This document shows positions 1 through 7,139 of a stretch of 64,000 nt of DNA, piece by piece (the first letter of the stretch is position 1; every line of letters begins with the position of its first letter). The notes beneath the pieces are model-generated. The model did not search any database. It was not told the DNA's origin and saw nothing but the letters and a program-made list of their open reading frames with translations. The DNA lies in NCBI GenBank assembly GCA_963767565.1, contig CAVYEG010000006.1, positions 2,080,016 to 2,144,015 of the forward strand, read 5' to 3'. Origin of the DNA: Palsa-504 sp963767565 (GTDB lineage: Bacteria > Actinomycetota > Actinomycetes > Streptosporangiales > Streptosporangiaceae). Made by a program: the position numbers and the translations under genes.

Positions 1-886
1 GCTCCTGCTGGGAAGCCAGCCCGGCGCTGACCATCCGCTGCTCGAGGGCGGTGATGGCGTCCCGCTGCTTCCAGGTGTCGATCTCCTCCTGGGTGCGGTA
101 CGGGATGCGCAGGCCCTTGACGCCCTGGTGGTCGTAGAACCGGTAGGTCTTGGCCTCGAGCATCGACGGGCCCTCGCCGGCCCGGGCCCGCTCCACCAGC
201 CGCTGGGCGGTCAGGTAGACGGCCACGGCGTCCATGCCGTCGACGATCTCGGCGGGCATGCCGTAGGAGGCGGCCCGGTCGGCCACATCCTTGAGCAGCA
301 TGTGCCGGTCCTGCGGGGTGAACTCGGCGTAGCCGTTGTTCTCGCAGACGAACACCACCGGCAGGTGCATGACGGCAGCCAGGTTGGCCGACTCGTGGAA
401 GGCGCCGATGTTGGTCGCACCGTCGCCGAAGAACGGGACCGCCACCGAGTCCTGGCCCTTGTAAGTGGCTGCGAGGGCCGCGCCCACGGCGTGCGGGATG
501 CCGCCGCCCACGATGCCGTTCGCGCCGAGCATGCCGATGCTCAGGTCGTTGATGTGCATGCTGCCGCCGCGGCCCTTGCAGTAACCGGTCTGCTTGCCGA
601 ACAGCTCCGCGTACATGTAGCGCAGGTCCGCGCCCTTGGCCACCGCGTGGCCGTGGCCGCGGTGGGTCGAGGTGATCACGTCGTCGGCGCGCAGCGTGGC
701 CATCACGCCGGCCGCGACGGCCTCCTGCCCGACATACAGGTGCAGGAAGCCGGGCATCCGGCCGCCCTCCATCAGCTTGCCGGCCTCCTCCTCGAAGAGC
801 CGGATCCGGACCATGCGCCGGTGCAGGTCGCGGACGACGTCGGGCGGCAACGCCGACATCGGATCAGTTTCTGTGGTCTCGGTCAT
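1..886 (-). CDS. Thiamine pyrophosphate-dependent dehydrogenase E1 component, alpha subunit (3' end outside window)
   Basis: Alpha subunit of a 2-oxo acid or acetoin dehydrogenase complex, which decarboxylates its substrate on thiamine pyrophosphate and passes the acyl group to a lipoyl E2. About 295 residues are visible and the gene runs off the left edge. The TPP motif is clear: GDG at residues 154-156 and the closing NN at 183-184, preceded by the conserved segment GRGGSMH (106-111). The ATG at 886 is the first in frame and agrees with family N-termini. The beta subunit and E2 would lie to the left. It diverges from an SDR operon across a perfect palindrome at 927-947. Acetoin (AcoA) versus pyruvate or branched-chain substrate cannot be decided here. 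An acoX/acoC scar at 50.5 kb and a dihydrolipoamide dehydrogenase at 18.1 kb are in the same window. Confidence 0.9.
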   Translation of the reverse strand, partial: MTETTETDPMSALPPDVVRDLHRRMVRIRLFEEEAGKLMEGGRMPGFLHLYVGQEAVAAGVMATLRADDVITSTHRGHGHAVAKGADLRYMYAELFGKQTGYCKGRGGSMHINDLSIGMLGANGIVGGGIPHAVGAALAATYKGQDSVAVPFFGDGATNIGAFHESANLAAVMHLPVVFVCENNGYAEFTPQDRHMLLKDVADRAASYGMPAEIVDGMDAVAVYLTAQRLVERARAGEGPSMLEAKTYRFYDHQGVKGLRIPYRTQEEIDTWKQRDAITALEQRMVSAGLASQQE

Positions 887-926
887 CGCTGCTCCACATC
901 GCGCGTGCGGCGGCTGCTCATGGCCT

Positions 927-947
927 TACCGTACTGGCCGTACGGTA
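927..947. promoter_or_regulatory. Perfect 8-bp inverted repeat between divergent genes (TetR-type operator candidate)
   Basis: Arms TACCGTAC (927-934) and GTACGGTA (940-947) are exact reverse complements around a 5-bp centre. The site lies in the 154-bp gap between the E1-alpha gene (leftward from 886) and the SDR gene (rightward from 1041), where it could control both. TetR-family operators commonly have this form; no regulator gene is adjacent in the window. Confidence 0.6.
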
Positions 948-1040
948 GAAAGGCTACGCTGTCTCCAGAAAGTATTGGAGCCCCCGAGGTGGATGGCCGG
1001 GCCGCCTGCTGGACTGGGCCTGCTGGGTTGGGAGGGTGCG

Positions 1041-1790
1041 ATGCGCACGGCAGTCGTGACGGGTGCGGCGCGGGGGCTCGGCCGGGCGATCGCCGCCCGG
1101 CTCACCGCGGACGGTTTCGCGGTGTGGGCCGTGGACACCGATGAGGCCGAGGTCACCAAGATGGCCGGCGAGATCGGGGCGACCGCATACGGTCTCGACG
1201 TCACCGACGAGGCCGCCGTCGACGCCCTGGCTGCCCGGCTCGATCGCTGCGATGCGCTGGTCAACAACGCCGCGATCTGGCGGTACACGCCGCTGGCCAG
1301 CACCCCACCGGACGAGGCCCGCCGGGTGCTGGCCGTCAACGTGATCGGCCCGCTGCTGCTCATGCAGCGGCTGGTTCCGGTGATGGCCCGGGGCGAGGGC
1401 GGCACGATCGTCAACGTCTCCTCGATCACGGCCAAGTACTCCCCGACCGGGGCCGGCGTCTATCCGGCCTCCAAGGCGGCGCTGGAGGCGCTGACCAAGA
1501 TCGCGGCCGTGGAGTTCGGCCCGCTCGGAGTGCGCTGCAACGCGGTGGGACCAGGCATCATCCCGACCGAGGCCACGCTGTCGCATTACGGCGACGAGGC
1601 GACCAGGGCGCGGCGCGGCGCGACGCTGCCCGCCGGACGGTACGGGGCGCCGGAGGACATCGCCGACGTGGTCGCGTTCTTCTGCTCGCCGGACTCGCGC
1701 TACGTCACCGGCCAGGTGATCTACGTGGACGGCGGATACACCGCGGCGGGAGCGGACTTCTTCCGCCTGGCCCGCGACGCGAAAGCGTGA
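1041..1790 (+). CDS. SDR family NAD(P)-dependent oxidoreductase
   Basis: Classical short-chain dehydrogenase of 249 residues, expected to interconvert an alcohol and a ketone with NAD(P). The cofactor motif TGAARGLG is at residues 7-14, NNA at 75-77, the catalytic serine near 127-128, and YPASK gives Tyr141 and Lys145. The C-terminal VTGQVIYVDGG segment is typical. The ATG at 1041 follows GGGAGG; longer in-frame starts upstream would run through the operator. It opens a rightward operon and its stop overlaps the next start (TGATG), so translation is probably coupled to the ThuA-like gene. Substrate unknown. Confidence 0.9.
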   Translation: MRTAVVTGAARGLGRAIAARLTADGFAVWAVDTDEAEVTKMAGEIGATAYGLDVTDEAAVDALAARLDRCDALVNNAAIWRYTPLASTPPDEARRVLAVNVIGPLLLMQRLVPVMARGEGGTIVNVSSITAKYSPTGAGVYPASKAALEALTKIAAVEFGPLGVRCNAVGPGIIPTEATLSHYGDEATRARRGATLPAGRYGAPEDIADVVAFFCSPDSRYVTGQVIYVDGGYTAAGADFFRLARDAKA

Positions 1791-2632
1791 TGGACGCCGG
1801 CCGGCCGCTGCGCCTGCTCGCTATTACCGGGGGCCACCGGGTCGACCTGGACGCGTTCACCGGCATGCTGGCCGGCATCTGCGCCGAGCGCGGCTGGGTG
1901 TTCGCGCACGCGGTGCAGCCCGCCGCGCAGGGCTGGCTCGGCCCGGACTCCCGCGGCGTGTTCGACGCCATCCTCTGCTACGACCTGCCCGGCCTGGCCC
2001 TGCGGCGCGGGACGGCGCCGCGGCCGATCCCGCCGGACCCGGGGATCGCCCGGCGGCTGGCCGGGCTGCTCGAGGCGGGCCAGGGTTTCGTGTTCCTGCA
2101 CCACGCGCTGGCCGGCTGGCCCGCCTGGCCGGGGTGGGCCGAGGTGCTCGGCGGCCGGTACCACTACGCGCCTGCGGCGCTGCGCGGCCGGAGCTGGCCC
2201 GACTCCGGGTTCCGGTACGCCCAGTACACCGCCCGGGTGGCCGATCCGGATCATCCGGTCTGCGCCGGGGTGGCGGACTTCACGCTGTCCGACGAGCTGT
2301 ACTGCTGCCCGGTTTTCGCCGCCGACGTGCACCCGCTGCTGCGCGCGGACGCCGAGGCCGGGCCGTTCCGCGAGACCTACCACGAGGTCCTGGGCACGCC
2401 GCGGCCCGGTCCGCCCTGGCAGCACCCGGCCGCCAGCGACCTCATCGGCTGGGCCAAGACCGCAGGCCGCAGCCCCGTCGTCTACCTCCAGCCCGGGGAC
2501 GGGCCGGACACCTTCGCCCAGCCTGGCTACCGCCGCCTGGTCGCCAACGCCGTGGCCTGGGTGTCGTCCGCCGACGCCCGCGGCTGGGCGGCCGGGCACC
2601 CCACCGACGTAATCCCGCCCGCAGAAAGCTAA
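1790..2632 (+). CDS. ThuA-like domain protein (first of two)
   Basis: About 280 residues with the ThuA/trehalose-utilisation fold (class I glutamine amidotransferase-like). The N-terminal RLLAITGGHRVDL strand, the internal GFVFLHHALAGW segment and the late DELYCCPVF block match the family pattern as I recall it. ThuA-like proteins accompany sugar or polyol oxidation pathways, but biochemical roles are poorly fixed. ATG 1790 overlaps the upstream stop; GTG 1787 is an equally placed alternative. It sits between two SDR genes, and a second ThuA-like gene follows at 3414, so the pair looks like a duplicated SDR-ThuA unit. No signal peptide is visible. Confidence 0.75.
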   Translation: MDAGRPLRLLAITGGHRVDLDAFTGMLAGICAERGWVFAHAVQPAAQGWLGPDSRGVFDAILCYDLPGLALRRGTAPRPIPPDPGIARRLAGLLEAGQGFVFLHHALAGWPAWPGWAEVLGGRYHYAPAALRGRSWPDSGFRYAQYTARVADPDHPVCAGVADFTLSDELYCCPVFAADVHPLLRADAEAGPFRETYHEVLGTPRPGPPWQHPAASDLIGWAKTAGRSPVVYLQPGDGPDTFAQPGYRRLVANAVAWVSSADARGWAAGHPTDVIPPAES

Positions 2633-2647
2633 CAGGAGGTACCAGCC

Positions 2648-3412
2648 ATGGACTTGCAGTTGACCGGGCGCAAGGCCCTCGTCACCGGCGCCAGCCGGGG
2701 CATCGGACGGGCCATCGCCGCCGAGCTGGCCCGCGAGGGGTGCGACCTGGCCCTGTGCGCCCGCGGTGCGGAACCGCTCGAGGCGCTGGCCAAGGAGCTG
2801 CGCGAAACAGGCCGCACGGTCTACACCCAGACGGTGGACGTGGCCGATGAGCAAGCGGTGGCCGGCTTCGTCGAGACCGCGGCCGGGCAGCTGGGCGGGC
2901 TTGACGTGGTGGTCTCCAACGTGTCGGCGGGGGGGCTGAAGGGGCCGGACCAGTGGCGGATCAGCTTCCAGGCCGACCTGCTGGCCTTCGTCAGGCTCGC
3001 CGAGGCGGCCGTGGAGCACCTGGAACGATCCGACGCGGCCGCGATCGTGGTGGTCGGGACGACGTCGGCCTTCGACACCCTGCCCCCGACGTCGGCGAAC
3101 TCCTACGCGGCGCTCAAGGCGGCCGTGCTCGAGCACGCGTCGGGCCTGGGGCACGCGCTGGCGCCGAAGGGCATCCGGGTCAACACGGTCTCCCCCGGGC
3201 CGATCGACTTCCCGGGCGGAGCCTGGGACAAGCTGCACGAGGGCCGCCCGGAGTTCTACGAGACGATCCGGGCCCGGATCCCGATCGGACGGCTGGGCCG
3301 CGCCGAGGAGGTCGCGCGCGCGGTCACGTTCCTGGCCAGCCCGGCGGCCAGCTTCTGCACCGCCGTGAACCTGGTCGTGGACGGCGGCTTCGTCAGCCGC
3401 GTGCAGTTCTGA
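2648..3412 (+). CDS. SDR family oxidoreductase (FabG-like)
   Basis: 254-residue short-chain dehydrogenase. The nucleotide motif TGASRGIG lies at residues 13-20 and the catalytic YAALK at Tyr153/Lys157. The substrate-side segment SPGPIDFPGGAWDKL and the C-terminal VVDGGF are conserved. A strong ribosome site (AGGAGG at 2633-2638) precedes ATG 2648. It resembles the SDR at 38143-38913 more than the neighbouring 1041 gene: both carry the SPGPI(D/Y)..GG(A/S)WD pattern. Third gene of the SDR/ThuA operon; only one base separates its stop from the next start. Confidence 0.9.
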   Translation: MDLQLTGRKALVTGASRGIGRAIAAELAREGCDLALCARGAEPLEALAKELRETGRTVYTQTVDVADEQAVAGFVETAAGQLGGLDVVVSNVSAGGLKGPDQWRISFQADLLAFVRLAEAAVEHLERSDAAAIVVVGTTSAFDTLPPTSANSYAALKAAVLEHASGLGHALAPKGIRVNTVSPGPIDFPGGAWDKLHEGRPEFYETIRARIPIGRLGRAEEVARAVTFLASPAASFCTAVNLVVDGGFVSRVQF

Positions 3413-3413
3413 G

Positions 3414-4190
3414 ATGACGGGACCGGCGGGCCGGCTGGACGCCGTCCTGGTCTGCGGCGGGCGGTGGCACGACTTCGACTACGCCAGGTACCAGCTGCTC
3501 GGCCTGCTCGGCCAGGGCGAGCAGGTCCGGACCCGGGTGTTCGAGGACTTCGGCGGTCTTGACGCGCTGGAGCGGGCCGACTTTCTAGTCACCTACACCT
3601 GCGACGTCCGGCCCACGCCTGAGCAGCAGGACGCCCTGGCCGGGTTCGTGGCGCGGGGCGGCCGGTGGCTGGCGCTGCACGGCACGCACTCGGCGATCGA
3701 CCCGCCGTCCGAGCCGGGCGGCGTGTACCGGACCCCGCGGGTGCTGGGCCGGGTCGCGGAGCTGCTGGGCGGGCAGTTCCTGGCCCACCCGCCGATCGAG
3801 CCGTACACGGTGCACATCACCGCCCCCGGGCACCCGCTGGTGGCCGGGCTCGCCCCGTTCGAGGTGCGCGACGAGCTGTACGTCCTCGAGCTGCACCCGC
3901 CGCTCGAGGTGCTGCTGCACGCGCGCTTCACCGGCGGGTGCCGCGGCTTCGAGGAGGGGCAGGTGAGCGACGACGAGCCGCGGCCGGTGCTGTACCTGAA
4001 GCGGACCGGCCAGGGCACCGTGTGCTACTTCACCCTCGGCCACTGCCGCGGCCGCTTCGACGTGCAGGACCTGGGCGTCGAGGACCTGGGCCGCCGGGAC
4101 TTGGGCAGCTGGGTGGTGCCGGAGTTCGGCACGGTACTCGAGCGGTGCGTGCAGTGGGCGGTCACCGGCGCGTTCCCGGCTGGCCCGTAA
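3414..4190 (+). CDS. ThuA-like domain protein (second of two)
   Basis: 258 residues, same fold as the 1790-2632 product but clearly diverged. Recognisable blocks are VLVCGGRWHDFDY at the N-terminus, the segment GRWLALHGTHSAID in the middle, and DELYVLELHPPLEVLLHARF, followed by RPVLYLKRTGQGTVCYFTLGH. The H-G-T-H-S and YFTLGH pieces are those I associate with ThuA (PF06283). ATG 3414 begins two bases after the preceding stop. Function is inferred only: possibly acting on an oxidised sugar-like or polyhydroxylated intermediate made by the companion SDRs. Confidence 0.8.
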   Translation: MTGPAGRLDAVLVCGGRWHDFDYARYQLLGLLGQGEQVRTRVFEDFGGLDALERADFLVTYTCDVRPTPEQQDALAGFVARGGRWLALHGTHSAIDPPSEPGGVYRTPRVLGRVAELLGGQFLAHPPIEPYTVHITAPGHPLVAGLAPFEVRDELYVLELHPPLEVLLHARFTGGCRGFEEGQVSDDEPRPVLYLKRTGQGTVCYFTLGHCRGRFDVQDLGVEDLGRRDLGSWVVPEFGTVLERCVQWAVTGAFPAGP

Positions 4191-4201
4191 GGCGCGTCCC
4201 C

Positions 4202-4253
4202 GGCTGGGCAGTCAGGCTGGGCAGTCAGGCTGGGCAGTCAGGCTGGGCAGTAA
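4202..4253 (+). repeat. Four tandem 13-bp repeats
   Basis: The unit GGCTGGGCAGTCA occurs at 4202-4214, 4215-4227 and 4228-4240 without change and at 4241-4253 with one C-to-A change. It begins 12 bases after the ThuA-like stop, in the 137-bp gap before the CurA-type reductase gene. No hairpin or T-run accompanies it. Confidence 0.9.
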
Positions 4254-4327
4254 CTAGTATCCGTCTTCACTTACTGCTTCCTGCGGTGTTAGGGTCCGAG
4301 ATATCGGTTGCTGGAGGAGAGGTGCCC

Positions 4328-5371
4328 GTGCCGGCCGAACCCATCCCGCGGACAACGCGGATCGTCACCTTGGCCTCCCGCCCGGAGGGGCGCCCGACGC
4401 CGGCCAACTTCGAGCTGGCCGAGCAGCCGGTCGGCGAGCCCGGCCCGGGCCAGCTGCTGGTCCGCAACGCCTACATGAGCGTCGACCCGGCCATGCGGGG
4501 CCGGATGGAGCCGACCGAGAAGCACTACACGACCAACTTCACCGTCGGCGGCCCGCTGGACGGGTCGGCCATCGGGCGGGTCATCGCCAGCCGCGCCGAC
4601 GGGTTCGCGGCCGGCGACTTCGTCCGGCACCGGCTGGGCTGGCGCGATTACGCCCTGGTGGAGGCGGCGGCCGTCACCACGGTCGACCCGGGCCTGGCCC
4701 CGCTGCCGACCTGGCTCGGGGTGCTGGGCCAGACCGGCTTCACCGCCTACGCCGGGCTGCGCCGGGCCGGCGAGATACGGCCGGGCGACGTGGTGTTCGT
4801 GTCCGCGGCGGCCGGGGCGGTGGGCAGCGCCGCGGGCCAGTTCGCCCGGCTGCTGGGCGCCTCCCGGGTGATCGGCAGCGCGGGCGGGGCCGAGAAGGCC
4901 CGCATCCTGGTCGGCGACCTGGGCTTCGACGCCGGGATCGACTACCGGGCGGGACTGGCGGAGGGCCTGGCCGAGGCCGCGCCGGACGGCATCGACCTGT
5001 ACTTCGACAACGTCGGCGGCGACCACCTCGTCGCCGCCCTGTACGCGCTGCGCGTGCACGGCCGGATCGCGCTGTGCGGGATGATCTCCACGATGGAGGA
5101 CGCCTCGGCGGCGCCCGGGGTCGAGCACCTGATCCAGGCCGTGCTCAAGCGCCTGGTCATCCGCGGCTTCATCGTCCGCGATCACGAGGACCTGCGGCCG
5201 GAGTTCGAGAAGCAGGTCGCGAACTGGCTGCGGACCGGGGAGCTGGTGGCCAAGCAGACCGTGGTCGACGGCCTGGAGAACGCGGTCGACGCCTTCATCG
5301 GCCTGCTGGGCGGGGCCAACGTGGGCAAGATGCTGGTCCGCCTGTCCGACGACGACGCTGTGCCTGCCTAG
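4328..5371 (+). CDS. NADP-dependent oxidoreductase, CurA/leukotriene B4 12-hydroxydehydrogenase-like MDR family
   Basis: 347-residue medium-chain reductase without the structural zinc motif, as in CurA and related alkenal/one or alkenone reductases that saturate an activated C=C with NADPH. Typical segments are NAYMSVDPAMRGRM near the N-terminus, LGQTGFTAYAGL, the cofactor loop VSAAAGAVGSAAGQ, and FDNVGGDHL. GTG 4328 is chosen because GGAGG at 4313-4317 is 10 bases upstream; GTG 4322 in the same frame is too close to that site. It starts a new transcription block after tandem repeats and is followed closely by acyl-CoA dehydrogenase. Confidence 0.88.
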   Translation: MPAEPIPRTTRIVTLASRPEGRPTPANFELAEQPVGEPGPGQLLVRNAYMSVDPAMRGRMEPTEKHYTTNFTVGGPLDGSAIGRVIASRADGFAAGDFVRHRLGWRDYALVEAAAVTTVDPGLAPLPTWLGVLGQTGFTAYAGLRRAGEIRPGDVVFVSAAAGAVGSAAGQFARLLGASRVIGSAGGAEKARILVGDLGFDAGIDYRAGLAEGLAEAAPDGIDLYFDNVGGDHLVAALYALRVHGRIALCGMISTMEDASAAPGVEHLIQAVLKRLVIRGFIVRDHEDLRPEFEKQVANWLRTGELVAKQTVVDGLENAVDAFIGLLGGANVGKMLVRLSDDDAVPA

Positions 5372-5389
5372 CGAAGCTGAGGAGAGCCG

Positions 5390-6631
5390 ATGGACATCAC
5401 CGTGCCGCCCGAGGTCGAGGCGCTGGCCGCGCGGACCAGGGAGTTCGTCAGGGACGTGGTCATCGGTGTAGAGGAGGAGATCGCCGGGTCCGTGCACGCG
5501 GCGCCGGACGAGCTGCGCCGCTCGCTGCAGAAGCAGGCCGGCGAGGCCGGGCTGCTGGCGCCGCACGTGGCCGTCGAGTGGGGCGGCTGCGGGCTGGACG
5601 TGCGCGGCCAGTCGGTGGTGTTCGAGGAGGCGGGCTACTCGCTGCTCGGTCCGCTCGCGCTCAACTGCGCGGCGCCGGACGAGGGCAACATGCACCTGCT
5701 CGAGGTGGTGGCCACGCAGGAGCAGAAGGACCGTTACCTGCGCCCGCTGGCGGCGGGCGAGATCCGGTCCTGTTTCGCGATGACCGAGCCGGCCCCCGGG
5801 GCCGGGGCCGACCCGTCGATGCTGTCGACCACGGCGGCCAGGACCGGTGACGGCTGGCGGATCGACGGGCGGAAGTGGTTCATCAGCGGAGCGCGCGGCG
5901 CGGGCTTCGCCATCTGCATGGCCCGGACCAGCGGGTCGCCGGGCGAGCGGGGCGGCGCGACGATGTTCCTGGTCGACGGCGACCATCCGGGCCTGCGCGT
6001 GGTCCGGGACATCGACACCCTGGACGAGGGGCTGTTCGGCGGGCACAGCGAGGTGGTCTTCGACGGCTGCGTGGTCGGGCCCGATTCGGTGCTGGGCGAG
6101 GTCGACCGGGGCTTCGAGTACGCGCAGGTACGGCTGGCGCCGGCCCGGCTGACGCACTGCATGCGGTGGCTGGGCCTGGCCCGGCGGGCGCACGGCATCG
6201 CCGTGGACTGGGCCGCCACCCGCAAGTCCTTCGGCGGGCTGCTCGGCGACCTGGGCATGGTCCAGCAGCTGGTGGCCGACTCGGAGATCGACATGGCGGC
6301 CAGCCAGGCGCTGATCAGGCACACCGCGGCCGTGCTGGACAGCGGGGCCCGGGGCGGCACCGAATCGTCGGTGGCCAAGACGTTCGTGGCCGAGGCGGTC
6401 AACCGGGTAGTGGACCGCTCGGTGCAGATCTGCGGCGCGCTCGGCGTCTCCGGCGACGTGCTGCTCTCCCGCTACCTGCGCGAGGTGCGGCCGTTCCGTA
6501 TTTACGACGGCCCGTCCGAGGTGCACCGCTGGGCGATCGGCAGGCGGGCCATCAGCCAGCGCCGGCGCGCCATCGAGGGCGGCGAGCCGCCCCGCTGGCA
6601 CCGTTCCGCTGCCGCCGGGGATCAGTCATGA
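5390..6631 (+). CDS. Acyl-CoA dehydrogenase family protein (ACAD10/11-like)
   Basis: 413-residue FAD enzyme that introduces an alpha-beta double bond into an acyl-CoA thioester. The segment SCFAMTEPAPGAGADPSML forms the flavin site and KWFISGA follows. Near the C-terminus YDGPSEVHRWAIGR stands where medium-chain enzymes have YEGT, so Asp is at the usual catalytic Glu place, as in the ACAD10/11 branch. ATG 5390 is preceded by GGAGAG. The stop overlaps the DUF35 start (ATGA). Context (OB-fold protein, thiolase, second dehydrogenase) points to side-chain or ring beta-oxidation. Confidence 0.92.
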   Translation: MDITVPPEVEALAARTREFVRDVVIGVEEEIAGSVHAAPDELRRSLQKQAGEAGLLAPHVAVEWGGCGLDVRGQSVVFEEAGYSLLGPLALNCAAPDEGNMHLLEVVATQEQKDRYLRPLAAGEIRSCFAMTEPAPGAGADPSMLSTTAARTGDGWRIDGRKWFISGARGAGFAICMARTSGSPGERGGATMFLVDGDHPGLRVVRDIDTLDEGLFGGHSEVVFDGCVVGPDSVLGEVDRGFEYAQVRLAPARLTHCMRWLGLARRAHGIAVDWAATRKSFGGLLGDLGMVQQLVADSEIDMAASQALIRHTAAVLDSGARGGTESSVAKTFVAEAVNRVVDRSVQICGALGVSGDVLLSRYLREVRPFRIYDGPSEVHRWAIGRRAISQRRRAIEGGEPPRWHRSAAAGDQS

Positions 6632-7038
6632 TCGCTGTGGACCCGGTGCTGTTCAGCTCCCTCGACCCGCCCCGGCTGGCCGGGGCGCGCTGCGCGAGCT
6701 GCGGCACGGTGACCTTCCCGGCCCAGGCGGGCTGCGCGAAGTGCACCGGGACCGTCCTGGCCCGGGTGGAGCTCGCGGACCATGGCACCTTGTGGACCTG
6801 GACCGTGCAGGCGTTCGAGCCCAAGGCCCCCTACCGCGTGCCGGCGGACGGCTTCTCGCCGTACGGCGTCGGCTACGTGGACCTGGGCGACGTGATCGTC
6901 GAGTCGCGGCTGGTCGGCGCTCCGGCCGGGTTCGAGATCGGCATGCCGATGCGGCTGACGCTGCTGCCGCTGTGGGCAGGCCCGGACGGCGCGCCGGTGG
7001 TCAGCTACGCGTTCCAGCCCGCGGGAGGAAGCACATGA
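6628..7038 (+). CDS. OB-fold, zinc-ribbon DUF35 protein (ChsH2 / Ltp-partner type)
   Basis: 136 residues. An N-terminal rubredoxin-like zinc ribbon with Cys pairs CASC and CAKC (around residues 22-39) precedes an OB fold with the segment SPYGVGYVDLGD. In actinobacterial steroid catabolism such proteins bind Ltp-type aldolases or act as a domain of ChsH2 hydratase. The gene begins within the stop of the acyl-CoA dehydrogenase and is followed by the thiolase/Ltp-like gene, the arrangement expected for a DUF35-Ltp pair. No hydratase partner is adjacent, so aldolase or thiolase partnership is the better guess. Confidence 0.88.
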   Translation: MIAVDPVLFSSLDPPRLAGARCASCGTVTFPAQAGCAKCTGTVLARVELADHGTLWTWTVQAFEPKAPYRVPADGFSPYGVGYVDLGDVIVESRLVGAPAGFEIGMPMRLTLLPLWAGPDGAPVVSYAFQPAGGST

Positions 7039-7139
7039 GCGCCGTGAACGAGCTGAAGGGCGCGGCGATGTCTGGACTGAGGAGCGAAGCGACCAGGGAA
7101 GGCAGCGCCTTGAGGCGCCCGGAGGCGAGCGAACAATGA
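7035..7139 (+). other. Short open frame of 34 codons bridging DUF35 and thiolase genes (probably not a functional gene)
   Basis: The frame starts in the DUF35 stop (ATGA at 7035) and ends in the thiolase start (ATGA at 7136), so ribosomes could pass through it. Most of its length is the hairpin repeat of 7074-7134, which argues that it is translated repeat sequence keeping coupling intact rather than a conserved peptide. The predicted product is basic and polar, with no recognised motif. Confidence 0.3.
7074..7134 (+). repeat. Dispersed hairpin repeat, copy 1
   Basis: About 61 bp beginning GGACTGAGGAGCGA, containing AGCGCCTTGAGGCGCC (stem GCGCC, loop TTGA) and ending GGAGGCGAGCGAACA. A closely similar, slightly longer copy is at 8316-8394. 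The two lie immediately upstream of the start codons of the thiolase and the next acyl-CoA dehydrogenase, and the conserved GGAGGCGAGCG part may supply their ribosome sites. Confidence 0.85.

Noticed and set aside
4202..4253. Considered as a CRISPR array
   Set aside because: The units are directly adjacent with no spacers and only 13 bp long; no cas genes occur in the window.
4289..6601. Very long antisense open frame (about 770 codons) opposite the CurA-type and acyl-CoA dehydrogenase genes
   Set aside because: High-G+C codon bias opens the opposite frame. The product is Arg/Gly/Pro/His-rich without any domain, and the sense strand carries recognised enzymes.
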